Source: Candidatus Peribacteria bacterium RIFCSPHIGHO2_02_FULL_49_16
GTDB lineage: Bacteria > Patescibacteriota > Gracilibacteria > Peribacterales > Peribacteraceae
Reading direction: 5' to 3'
Length of the DNA: 64,000 nt
Assembly (NCBI GenBank): GCA_001788955.1
Contig: MFXT01000023.1
Location: 62,001 to 126,000 of the forward strand
Made by a program: the position numbers and the translations under genes. This document shows, in pieces, positions 34,741 through 42,776 of the stretch. Every line of letters begins with the position of its first letter. Positions within the stretch are counted from its first letter, which is position 1. The notes beneath the pieces were generated by a model. It saw nothing but the letters and a program-made list of their open reading frames with translations. It was not told the origin of the DNA and did no database searches.

Positions 34741-37065
34741 ATGGATATCCGCCGATGGTTTCCGCCATCTCTTGTCGGCTTCATCGGATACACTGCATTT
34801 TTCTTTGTCCTTTTTCATAAATTGCTTTTTTTCGCATACATCTGGACACATAAGGACATGCGCACATTTACGTATCCCTTTATTTCGCTGATACAGAAAC
34901 GGCTGTGGTCATCCGATATCTTCTGGAACGATCTGAATGGATTCGGATTTCCGACTTTTCTCACGGACGGATCGGTTTTTAATCCCATCGTCCTCTTTCT
35001 TCTGACATTTCTCTCTCCATTTTACGCGGCGCATTGGGCCATGGCGATCAGCCTGATTCTCGGCGCATGGTTCTGCATGCTCCTCTTTCGGGAATGGGAA
35101 TTCTCCCATACCGCGAGTTTTCTGACCGGCCTCATCTATGCCACGGCTCTATGGCCGTGGTTCTTCAATCCCAGCAACGCCTTTATTACGCTCTCTCTCC
35201 CTCCGCTCATTCTCCTCCTCGTTAAAAAAGAACTTTCACCCTTTGTGCGCTACCCCTGCGGCATCGCTCTCCTTTCTTTGCTCCTTCTCACCGGATTTCC
35301 TCATTTCATTGTCGTGGAAATACTCGCAATGGGTTTTGTCGCTGGCGCATACGCCATACACGAGAAAAAATATCTGTTTTCTCCTGTTTTCAAGCGCTTT
35401 GGCATTATTTTGCCGGCGGCGGCATTGATCGGTCTTTTGCGCCTTCTGCCGCTTCTTGCCTACGGAAAACTCTCCACACGTATAGATGCTTCCATAGTTG
35501 AAGATCTTCCCGGCATTGGTTGGAATCTCCCCTTTCATTTCATCGTGCCGGAGCCACGAACACCGGGCTTAAGCGGCGGCATGGAAATCATGCCGTACAT
35601 CGGCCTTCTTCCTCTTCTTTTCGTTGCGCTCTCTTATCTCATGTATCGTCGGCGCAGGCCGCTCCTGCTTACTTGCTGCACCGTATTTGCCATTTCTCTT
35701 CTTCTTGCCGCAGGACCGTCGTTCCTCCACGCTTTTCCCCTCTACTCCGCGCTTGGTTCACCGGCACGGTGGTTCTTGCTCGGAAAACTCGCGCTCCTGC
35801 CGATGATCGCACTTGGCTGTGAATCAGCACTCCAGAGGCTCCCGCGAAACACACATCTTTTCCTTACTTTTTCATGTCTTGTTCTTGGCATGTTTGCGCT
35901 GCCTCTCATTCTATCACCCGTTCGGTCTCCAGAATCATCATTTGCGCAACAGACGGATCTCGACTTGCCGCTCAATGCAAACATAGGACCCATTCTCATG
36001 ATTATCGGTCTTCTTTTTCTTTTACCGCTGCTAAAAAATTTCCACAAGAACTCCTGGAACGCCGCAGTCACGCTTGCCTGCATGGCCACACTCTACCTTG
36101 GATTCGCGCCACTCGTAACGTACGACATCACAGAGAAATCCGATCATAAAGTGCCCCCGATTTCTCTTCCGGATTCACAAGTGCATATACGCGCATTGAG
36201 CTTTCTGTCCAACGTCGTCACCGAAAAAATTTTCCTCACCGAATATCCCATATGGACAAAAGATTTGAGAAATATTCTGACCACAGTCTCAACAGATCTC
36301 ATGATCCCCAATATCAATCTTCATATCGGTCTTCCGTTTGCGGAAATTTATGAACCATTATTGCCGAAAAGAACCGGCTATTTGCTCGGAAGCCTCGGCG
36401 CGCCGGCGCGCATTCCGAAAGAGTTCAAACTGATGCAATCCGCGAATCGCGAAGAGAGTGTACGTCTTTTTCAAGAGAGGAAGTACCTTCTGGATTCCAT
36501 GAGCATCACGCACGTTTTCAGCAGTCTTCCATTGGACGACATGCGAATGGAAAAAATTCTGACCTATCCACTACGGGTCATCTTGCCCGAAAGAACAATT
36601 GATACGATACGATACATCTACGCCAATACATCGGCGCGCACACCGATCTACTTCGCACCGCATGTCGTCTTTCAGGAGCCGAATATGCTAAGCGTCCAGA
36701 GCATGATGCTTAAGGAACCAGCGCAATCAGAACGAACATTTGTGGAGTGTCCGGCATGCACGGGAACATTCATCCCTTCTGCTTCTGCAAAAATGACGTT
36801 TGTTGCGCATTCCACCACACAGATGATTCTGCGTACGCAATCCGCCATAGAGCAGTGGCTCATTGCTTCTCACGCGTACCTTCCCGGCTGGAACGTGACG
36901 ATTGATGGCAAAGAAATTCAACCGGCGCTCGCACAAAGCATATTCTTCGCCATTCCTGTTCCGCCGGGAAATCACATAGTATCGCTTCGTTTCTCGCTTT
37001 GGGTACTTCTTCGCGATTCCATCGCCCTCCTCTTCGCGCCAGAGAACTTCATTTGGTTACAATAA
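34741..37065 (+). CDS. YfhO-like polytopic membrane protein
   Basis: 774 residues. About twelve membrane helices in the first 480 residues are followed by an extracytoplasmic part ending with HAYLPGWNVTIDGKE and PVPPGNHIVSLRFS, a tail pattern characteristic of YfhO-family proteins. In Gram-positives YfhO is needed for lipoteichoic acid glycosylation as a GT-C enzyme. Early loops LNGFGFPTFLTDGSVFNP fit the family. It lies ten bases after the methyltransferase gene within the same run. The glycosylated polymer is unknown. Confidence 0.8.
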   Translation: MDIRRWFPPSLVGFIGYTAFFFVLFHKLLFFAYIWTHKDMRTFTYPFISLIQKRLWSSDIFWNDLNGFGFPTFLTDGSVFNPIVLFLLTFLSPFYAAHWAMAISLILGAWFCMLLFREWEFSHTASFLTGLIYATALWPWFFNPSNAFITLSLPPLILLLVKKELSPFVRYPCGIALLSLLLLTGFPHFIVVEILAMGFVAGAYAIHEKKYLFSPVFKRFGIILPAAALIGLLRLLPLLAYGKLSTRIDASIVEDLPGIGWNLPFHFIVPEPRTPGLSGGMEIMPYIGLLPLLFVALSYLMYRRRRPLLLTCCTVFAISLLLAAGPSFLHAFPLYSALGSPARWFLLGKLALLPMIALGCESALQRLPRNTHLFLTFSCLVLGMFALPLILSPVRSPESSFAQQTDLDLPLNANIGPILMIIGLLFLLPLLKNFHKNSWNAAVTLACMATLYLGFAPLVTYDITEKSDHKVPPISLPDSQVHIRALSFLSNVVTEKIFLTEYPIWTKDLRNILTTVSTDLMIPNINLHIGLPFAEIYEPLLPKRTGYLLGSLGAPARIPKEFKLMQSANREESVRLFQERKYLLDSMSITHVFSSLPLDDMRMEKILTYPLRVILPERTIDTIRYIYANTSARTPIYFAPHVVFQEPNMLSVQSMMLKEPAQSERTFVECPACTGTFIPSASAKMTFVAHSTTQMILRTQSAIEQWLIASHAYLPGWNVTIDGKEIQPALAQSIFFAIPVPPGNHIVSLRFSLWVLLRDSIALLFAPENFIWLQ

Positions 37066-37078
37066 CCACGTTCCCTCT

Positions 37079-38038
37079 ATGCTTCCCGGCAGTCCGCAAT
37101 TACAGGATCTCACCAACGGCCAACAAACCTGGCCCATATTTCGACAAACGCTGCAACCGCGGTACAGAGTCGTATGGCGGGATATCGCGCTCTGCTTTTT
37201 CATGCTGATCATTGGACTTTTGGTCTCTCTATTTCTCACGAGACACATGGAAATTTTTGGAGAGATCATCGTCATCTCTGCAACCGGCGTCTGGTGCGGC
37301 TACTGGCTTCATGCTCTCATGCTGTTTGGGCATGAGGCCGCTCATGACAATATTGCCCGCTCATACAATGATACGATCGCCAACTGGACGATCTGGCTTC
37401 CGTTCGGCCTCACGACAGCGCGTTATCGCTCTACGCATTGGGAACATCATCTGCACCTCGGTGATCACGAAGACACGGAACGCTCATACCATAACTGCAT
37501 GCATCCGTGGTTTTTATTGCAACTGGTAAGCGGCATCTACTTTATGAAGATGCTCGTTGCCTATCACGGAAGTACGGCAAAAAAACACGCGCTGTCAAAG
37601 GAATCGGGCGCCATTGTCGCACTGCTGCGCTCACTCCTATTTCATCTCATCATCATCGGCGGACTGTGGTTTCTGGACTCCGTCACAACAATCATCATGT
37701 GGCTACTCGCCGCAAGCGTCTTTTTTCCGCTCTTCGCGACAGTGCGACAAGTACTCGAACATCGTCAAAGCACCGCAACGTGTGAGAGGGATTTTACACA
37801 AGAAGAACATGGCCCGATCAATCGCATGTTCGGGACAGACTTCTTCTCTCGATATTTTGGCGCGGCAGGATTCAATAGACATCTTCTACATCACTGGGAT
37901 CCGACAGTGTCGTATACGCGATTCGATGATATGGAAAAATTCATGCGTCAAACTCCACTGCAAGAACGATTGAAAACTGCGAAAACCACGTACAAAAAAA
38001 CATGTTTGCATATGCTTCGCTCCGCGCTCCATGACTGA
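37079..38038 (+). CDS. Fatty acid desaturase-like membrane di-iron protein
   Basis: 319 residues. Three histidine boxes are present: HEAAH (85-89), HWEHH (120-124) and NRHLLHH near residue 275, plus EHRQS; together with four hydrophobic segments these define the membrane fatty-acid desaturase/hydroxylase superfamily. It would insert a double bond or hydroxyl into a lipid or lipid-linked substrate. Its stop overlaps the next methyltransferase by eight bases, tying it to the glycan operon rather than to fatty-acid genes. A role on a glycolipid carrier is inference. Confidence 0.85.
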   Translation: MLPGSPQLQDLTNGQQTWPIFRQTLQPRYRVVWRDIALCFFMLIIGLLVSLFLTRHMEIFGEIIVISATGVWCGYWLHALMLFGHEAAHDNIARSYNDTIANWTIWLPFGLTTARYRSTHWEHHLHLGDHEDTERSYHNCMHPWFLLQLVSGIYFMKMLVAYHGSTAKKHALSKESGAIVALLRSLLFHLIIIGGLWFLDSVTTIIMWLLAASVFFPLFATVRQVLEHRQSTATCERDFTQEEHGPINRMFGTDFFSRYFGAAGFNRHLLHHWDPTVSYTRFDDMEKFMRQTPLQERLKTAKTTYKKTCLHMLRSALHD

Positions 38039-38951
38039 AATTTGCCCGGTGTGCGGCGCAGAGCATTCCGCGCTTTTTATGCGTACGCGGGATATGGAGT
38101 ACTGCACAAGTGACCATGTGTATGAATACAGAAGATGCACCACATGTGACAGCGTCTATTTGCCCGATCCTCCCACAGATCGTCTTGCGGAGATGTATCC
38201 TCCAAATTACTACTCTTTTGGCGGGCAGCACCATCGGTCGTGGATAGAACGCATAAAGAGCAGAATCGAGAGAAGACTCTTTCGCCGGATCCTTCGAAAT
38301 ATCCCCGATTCATCTCTTCGTGTTCTGGATATAGGAGGCGGGAGCGGCTGGCTGCTATCAGAAGTGCGAGCATGCGACCGGCGCGTCACAGAATCACATA
38401 TCGTCGATATTGATCCGAATGCGAAACCCATCGCAGAGAATGCAGGACATATCTATCATTGCCGTACCATCGAAGAATTTCAGAGTACACGGCAGTTTCA
38501 TTTCATCCTCCTCTTAAATCTCCTCGAACATGTGGCAGATCCGGTGACACTCCTCGGCAAACTCCATTCTCTTCTTACTTCCGACGGACTGCTCCTCATC
38601 AAAACCCCAAACGCAGATACCATTGACGCACGACTGTTTGGCGCACTCTATTGGGGAGGATTGCATGCTCCGCGCCACTTCGTCCTTTTCACAAAAAAAT
38701 CTTTTCTGCGTGCGGTCAGGCAAAGCGGACTCGTCTGTGAAAAATTCTGGTACACGCAAGGCGCTCCGCAGTGGGCATGCAGCGTGCTTGGAAGCCTTGC
38801 GCTCAAAGGATGGATATCCGTTTCCAAAGAGCATCCCATGTACTGTCATCCGCTCTATACGCCGTTGCTCGCCGTATTCGCATTCTTCGATTTTCTACGC
38901 AGGCCTTTTTCTCCTACAACGCAGATGATGGCGATACTCAAGAAACACTAA
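38031..38951 (+). CDS. SAM-dependent methyltransferase with N-terminal zinc-ribbon-like motif
   Basis: 306 residues. CPVCG near residue 5 and CTTC near residue 36 form a zinc ribbon, followed by a YPPNYYSF segment common in this subfamily. The domain core is LDIGGGSGWLLSEV, VDIDPNAKP and ILLLNLLEHVADP. Similar proteins in polysaccharide clusters methylate sugars. It ends the plus-strand run; the stop overlaps that of the convergent GT2 gene by four bases. Confidence 0.82.
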   Translation: MTEICPVCGAEHSALFMRTRDMEYCTSDHVYEYRRCTTCDSVYLPDPPTDRLAEMYPPNYYSFGGQHHRSWIERIKSRIERRLFRRILRNIPDSSLRVLDIGGGSGWLLSEVRACDRRVTESHIVDIDPNAKPIAENAGHIYHCRTIEEFQSTRQFHFILLLNLLEHVADPVTLLGKLHSLLTSDGLLLIKTPNADTIDARLFGALYWGGLHAPRHFVLFTKKSFLRAVRQSGLVCEKFWYTQGAPQWACSVLGSLALKGWISVSKEHPMYCHPLYTPLLAVFAFFDFLRRPFSPTTQMMAILKKH

Positions 38952-39940
38952 ACGGCAACGCACTGCCCAACATGTTCCTCCCGCGTCATACACGACGCCA
39001 CGAGATGACCATCACAAACCTCGCTGCGAATACCATAGAGCGGTCGCGCCTTCGTTTCATCAAAGATCACTGCAATATATTCAGCCATAATCGCGAGAAC
39101 CGCCGATTGCACAAATCCGACAAATCCAATGAGAGCCGTAAACGTCGCCCATCCGGGGATCGCAAGATCGGTGAAGAGACGAATGACGATTGCAGTGACG
39201 CCCGTAAAAAACAGAATGAAAGCCGAAAGCAGCGAAAAAAGACTCGCATAACGCAACGGCACTTTGGAGAAAGAAACAAGAGCGGTTCGCGCAAGTCGCA
39301 AAAGCCCTCGCCATCCGACACGGCTTGCTCCATATTTTCTACCGGGACGATTGTAGGAAACAGAAATGCTTCTCCCTCCCACATACGCCCGCAATCCCGC
39401 AAAAAATCTCTGCCGTTCCGGGCACGCGTTGAGCATATCTGCAATGCGTCGATCAAGGAGACAGAATGTTCCCGCTTGTCTTGGGATCGGCGCATCGCTC
39501 ATCGCAGAAAGAAGCCAATAGAAGAGGTTGGAAAACGCACGCTGGAACCGACCTTCTCCGCGATGTGTACGCTCTCCATAGACAACCTCTGCCCCGCTCT
39601 GCCACTGCATGAATAGTCGGGGGATCAATTCGGGTGGGTCTTGCAAATCTCCATCCATGATGACGACGGCTTTCCCTTTCGCACAGTGGATGCCCGCAGT
39701 GAGCGCAGCCATGTGCCCGACATTGCGAAAAAGATCAATGATGCGCATTTCAGGGTGCATCTTGCTTAAAGCAACGAGCCTCTCATACGTTCCATCCGTA
39801 CTTCCGTCATTCACCGTAACAATCTCGAAACATGCACCAGTCGCCTTGCAGGCCGTCACCGTGCGCCCGATAAGCTCGTAAACGGATTTCTCTTCATTGA
39901 AGAGAGGAAATACAACGGAAATCACGGGAAACGCATTCAT
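38948..39940 (-). CDS. Glycosyltransferase family 2, GtrB/CsbB-like
   Basis: 330 residues from ATG 39940. VVFPLFNEEKSV, VNDGSTDGTYE, MDGDLQDPPELIPRL and AGTFCLLDRR follow bactoprenol glucosyltransferases closely. Two C-terminal membrane helices (FSLLSAFILFFTGVTAIVI and FTALIGFVGFVQSAVLAIM) complete the GtrB layout. It should load a hexose on polyprenyl phosphate. The start overlaps the stop of the upstream methyltransferase gene as ATGA. A cysteine-containing tail of about 30 residues is unusual. Confidence 0.88.
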   Translation of the reverse strand: MNAFPVISVVFPLFNEEKSVYELIGRTVTACKATGACFEIVTVNDGSTDGTYERLVALSKMHPEMRIIDLFRNVGHMAALTAGIHCAKGKAVVIMDGDLQDPPELIPRLFMQWQSGAEVVYGERTHRGEGRFQRAFSNLFYWLLSAMSDAPIPRQAGTFCLLDRRIADMLNACPERQRFFAGLRAYVGGRSISVSYNRPGRKYGASRVGWRGLLRLARTALVSFSKVPLRYASLFSLLSAFILFFTGVTAIVIRLFTDLAIPGWATFTALIGFVGFVQSAVLAIMAEYIAVIFDETKARPLYGIRSEVCDGHLVASCMTREEHVGQCVAV

Positions 39941-40731
39941 GATACGGGAAGGGAAACGGCATGTTCCTTCGTTACTTCGAGCAAAGCAATGAGACTGGCG
40001 CCATATCGCAAAGGCCGGTGCGATTCTCCTCGAAGGAGCGCCGTCAGACGATGGCCTTCTCCTGCAAAAATGCGTTCCAATGTCATATTCACCGGGCGCA
40101 GGGGCATGCGAAAATCCGTTCCGCAAGATCCGAGAGCCGATCCTTTGATGCGACTGAAAAACCGGGCGCTTTTTATCACGGGATAGAGTCGCGTATTGAA
40201 CGCAGATACCAGACGCACACTCACAGGGAGCCCCTTCCAAAGCAGTGAAAGTGAGGCGTGGTCGTACCGGCGGAAATGCCCGAAACTTTCGTCATGCTGG
40301 CTCCAAAGCGACATATCTGCGGGAACGGTGAGAAGAATTCCCACTCCTGGAGACAGTGCGGCAATAAGTTGATTCAAAAGAGCGCGGTCATCCTCAACAT
40401 GTTCCAGAACGTCCGTGAGAAGAAGAAGTTTTGCAGTCTTCATGCGTTCTGCGAGATCTTGCGGAGCAATGCCACAAATAAATTCCGTACGAGGAAAACG
40501 CTTCTTTGCGGACGCAATGGCTTGAGAAGAGGGGTCAATGCCCACAGTCGCATACTCATCCGCGAGACTGCCGATATTGCCCCCCGTGCCGCATCCGACG
40601 TCAATAATGACCGTATCGGGTGATGGCGCGGCGTATGCGCGAACAATTTGTCGAAGAATTCGCCGACGACCCAAAAACCACCAGTGCCGTTCTTCGAACT
40701 CTTCGTGAAGAGCAAATTGGGCTTCTTTCAT
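39937..40731 (-). CDS. Class I SAM-dependent methyltransferase
   Basis: 264 residues. HEEFEERHWWFLGRRRIL at the N-terminus is the common lead-in of a polysaccharide-cluster methyltransferase subgroup; IIDVGCGTGGNIGSL is motif I, TVGIDPSSQAI the acidic strand and LLLTDVLEHVEDDRALL motif IV. ATG 40731 is placed by a TATACT box six bases upstream. It is followed by the GtrB-like gene in a two-gene unit. Substrate unknown. Confidence 0.85.
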   Translation of the reverse strand: MKEAQFALHEEFEERHWWFLGRRRILRQIVRAYAAPSPDTVIIDVGCGTGGNIGSLADEYATVGIDPSSQAIASAKKRFPRTEFICGIAPQDLAERMKTAKLLLLTDVLEHVEDDRALLNQLIAALSPGVGILLTVPADMSLWSQHDESFGHFRRYDHASLSLLWKGLPVSVRLVSAFNTRLYPVIKSARFFSRIKGSALGSCGTDFRMPLRPVNMTLERIFAGEGHRLTALLRGESHRPLRYGASLIALLEVTKEHAVSLPVS

Positions 40732-40737
40732 AGGAAA

Positions 40738-40743
40738 AGTATA
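40738..40743 (-). promoter_or_regulatory. -10 TATACT, leaderless promoter of the methyltransferase/GT2 unit
   Basis: TATACT on the minus strand ends six bases before ATG 40731. Confidence 0.65.
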
Positions 40744-40793
40744 GAGAAAAATTCATTATTGACCATCCGTCACTAAAGATTCACCATCATTCT

Positions 40794-41810
40794 ATGAAAA
40801 AGTGGCTGATCAATATAGCACTGCTTTTCTGCACCTTCATTCTCTTTTTCGGAGGCATCGAACTCGCGCTCCGCATTTCCGGCCTCATTTCCCTCAAACC
40901 CAACCCGCCAAAGATTTATCAAAGCAGTGACATCGCAGACATCAGCTACGAACTCATTGCGAACATACAACAACGAGCCTACCGTTCCACGGTCACAACA
41001 AACAGTCTCGGTTTTCGTTCACAGGAACTTATGACCGCAAAACCAACGATCGTTGTTCTCGGCGACTCCATTACCTTTGGATACGGACTGGAAGACCATC
41101 AGACTATTCCCGCACGACTTCAAGAACAATTCTCCCACAGAAACATCCTCAATGCCGGAGTTTCCGGTTACAACCTCATTCAACAAACAGCGACATACCG
41201 CGAAAAAATTCAAAAATTCAATCCGGAAGCTCTCGTTCTCATTTTTCACTTCAATGACGTCGAGGAGATAAATATGGGACTCGCGAAGCTTGATGGCCAA
41301 GGCATCCTTCGATCGGAAGGTTGGAAATCAACGGAAGAAGAGTGTCATCCCATTACAATCGGCGTTCTGGGACTCCTTCCGGGAACATGTTGGCTCGACC
41401 GGCACAGCGCATTCTACATTGTCCTGAAAAAATTCGTGAACGCGCGACATGGGAAAAAAGAACTTGTACGACAGGAAGATGCCGCACAAAGCAATGCATT
41501 CACGGAGAATATTTCCGATGAAGCATTGGAGCAGTACGACGTCGCACTCCAAAAGCTCACGACGCTTCTTCCAAAAAACCTCCCAAAACTCTTCGTCATC
41601 TGGCCAGAGCGTCACCTCCATATGATCGCCCGTCCAAAGCTCAAAGCTCTCTTAACACAACATGATTTCATCGTCCTCGATCTCTACGAAGTCTTCGGCA
41701 ACCGCGCCCCGACGCTCGGATGGGATACTGTGCATCCGAATGCCGAAACGACTGAAAGAGCGGCAGAAGTGATTGGTGCGGCACTGGAACAATATCAATT
41801 CATTCGATAA
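40794..41810 (+). CDS. SGNH/GDSL-hydrolase-like protein with N-terminal membrane anchor
   Basis: 338 residues. An uncleaved-looking hydrophobic anchor covers residues 5-25 (LINIALLFCTFILFFGGIE). The SGNH blocks are VVLGDSITFGYGLE, NAGVSGYN, FHFNDVEE and WDTVHPNAE with the Asp/His pair. It would work outside the membrane as an esterase or O-acyl-modifying enzyme on surface glycan. It resembles the SGNH protein at 18048-19196 in layout. It is single-gene and ends at a strong hairpin. Confidence 0.83.
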   Translation: MKKWLINIALLFCTFILFFGGIELALRISGLISLKPNPPKIYQSSDIADISYELIANIQQRAYRSTVTTNSLGFRSQELMTAKPTIVVLGDSITFGYGLEDHQTIPARLQEQFSHRNILNAGVSGYNLIQQTATYREKIQKFNPEALVLIFHFNDVEEINMGLAKLDGQGILRSEGWKSTEEECHPITIGVLGLLPGTCWLDRHSAFYIVLKKFVNARHGKKELVRQEDAAQSNAFTENISDEALEQYDVALQKLTTLLPKNLPKLFVIWPERHLHMIARPKLKALLTQHDFIVLDLYEVFGNRAPTLGWDTVHPNAETTERAAEVIGAALEQYQFIR

Positions 41811-41838
41811 AGCCCCGCACCGATTGGTGCGGGGCTTA
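41811..41838. terminator. Strong bidirectional hairpin
   Basis: AAGCCCCGCACC and GGTGCGGGGCTT pair perfectly over 12 bp around a GATT loop, one base after the SGNH stop codon. There is no long U tract (plus strand continues ATGCTCATTCC). It lies between convergent genes, so it can stop both transcripts. Confidence 0.8.
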
Positions 41839-41856
41839 TGCTCATTCCACCCCCTA

Positions 41857-42594
41857 TCAAAAGGGATACTGCTTCATCCCTTCCTCTTCGAGCTGCAGCT
41901 GCAAAGCATCAAAGAACATCTGGAAGACCGTGACCCGACGCTTGACCATTTCCTTTCCGAGACATGTGCGCACGCACACGTTGCTGGTGGGGTTCGCCCA
42001 GTCCAGCGAGTACGCGATGTCGCGCAGCACAGTCTTGGGATTCCGGTACGTCGCCTCCGGGTCGTCCAGAAAATACCGGTAGTCCACGACGGGCAGCTCG
42101 TGATAGTACTGTCCGGAACGAGGGAAAAGGTCGGTATCCAGATTCACGACCCTGTCGCCGTCCATAAGCGCGATGAGTACACTCGAATCCTCCAAGGAAT
42201 TCTTGCCATCGTGCTGTAGCACAGCTTGGACAATCGCATAGAGCTCCGGGCCGCAATAGCCGTACAACGGTTTTCCCCCGTGTCCGTACACGAAAAGCAT
42301 CGTCTCTGTCGCAAGCTGCTTTTCTAAGAGCGCCCGGATATCCGCGTGCGGCACATCCCGGCGCCCGACGTTCATCTCCTTCTGGAGCAACCTGTCCGCG
42401 TTGTGACAGAGTCCGCTGATTCCGGCGAGATGAGATAGACGTTCATCGCCCCACTCTTCCAGAGCCACTTGCCGGGCGATCTCGCCCACGCGGAATGCAT
42501 GAACCCAGTCATGGTGCCCATGCAAACCAACCTTCTCGTGATCCGCACGAACACGTGCGGCAATGACGGGAAAAAGATCCCAAATCCGTTTCAT
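41857..42594 (-). CDS. HD-domain protein
   Basis: 245 residues. HHDWVHAFRVGEIA supplies the first histidine (His32), GLCHNADRLL the second site (His64 with Asn65, where most HD proteins have Asp, and Asp67), AVLQHDGKN His128/Asp129 and ALMDGDRV the last Asp145. HD proteins are metal-dependent phosphohydrolases. The motif H(N/D)AD(R/K) also occurs in the divergent HD-PP2C protein, so the two HD domains look related. It is preceded by a Shine-Dalgarno AGAGGTG four bases before ATG 42594, rare in this window. Codons are richer in G and C than in the neighbours. Substrate unknown. Confidence 0.75.
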   Translation of the reverse strand: MKRIWDLFPVIAARVRADHEKVGLHGHHDWVHAFRVGEIARQVALEEWGDERLSHLAGISGLCHNADRLLQKEMNVGRRDVPHADIRALLEKQLATETMLFVYGHGGKPLYGYCGPELYAIVQAVLQHDGKNSLEDSSVLIALMDGDRVVNLDTDLFPRSGQYYHELPVVDYRYFLDDPEATYRNPKTVLRDIAYSLDWANPTSNVCVRTCLGKEMVKRRVTVFQMFFDALQLQLEEEGMKQYPF

Positions 42595-42599
42595 GTTTC

Positions 42600-42606
42600 A
42601 CCTCTC
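42600..42606 (-). promoter_or_regulatory. Shine-Dalgarno site of the HD gene
   Basis: AGAGGTG on the minus strand lies just upstream of ATG 42594, separated by AAAC-type spacing. It is the clearest ribosome-binding site I see in the window and shows that this gene has a leader. Confidence 0.65.
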
Positions 42607-42620
42607 TTGTGAATGAACAC

Positions 42621-42641
42621 TATCGAACCCCACGTTCGATA
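42621..42641. promoter_or_regulatory. Operator-like palindrome in the HD/PP2C control region
   Basis: TATCGAAC and GTTCGATA form a perfect 8-bp inverted repeat with a CCCAC spacer. It lies between an AT-rich -10-like stretch (42642-42655, TATTAT/TAATAT on the minus strand) and the Shine-Dalgarno of the HD gene, the place for a repressor site or an RNA hairpin in the leader. Confidence 0.6.
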
Positions 42642-42667
42642 CTTATAATATTAAGACCTCATCGAAT

Positions 42668-42697
42668 ACTGATGTCAAATCAACTGATGTCAAATCA
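42668..42697. repeat. Perfect 15-bp direct repeat in the control region
   Basis: ACTGATGTCAAATCA occurs twice with no gap (42668-42682, 42683-42697). Spacing of 15 bp is not an exact two helical turns. It may be a regulator-binding site for the divergent pair. Confidence 0.75.
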
Positions 42698-42763
42698 TAG
42701 ACTTATCCTTGGGACTGAAAAACAGTCTAAATGGATGATTTAGCGATTTATTGGTACTTCCAC

Positions 42764-42769
42764 TATACT
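42764..42769 (+). promoter_or_regulatory. -10 TATACT, leaderless promoter of the HD-PP2C gene
   Basis: TATACT ends seven bases before ATG 42777. Confidence 0.65.
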
Positions 42770-42776
42770 TACACCC

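Noticed and set aside
38771-39616. 281-codon open frame on the plus strand
   Set aside because: It spans the end of one methyltransferase gene and the antisense of a GT2 gene, is rich in Arg/Ser/Lys with no recognisable domain, and both underlying genes have strong motifs.
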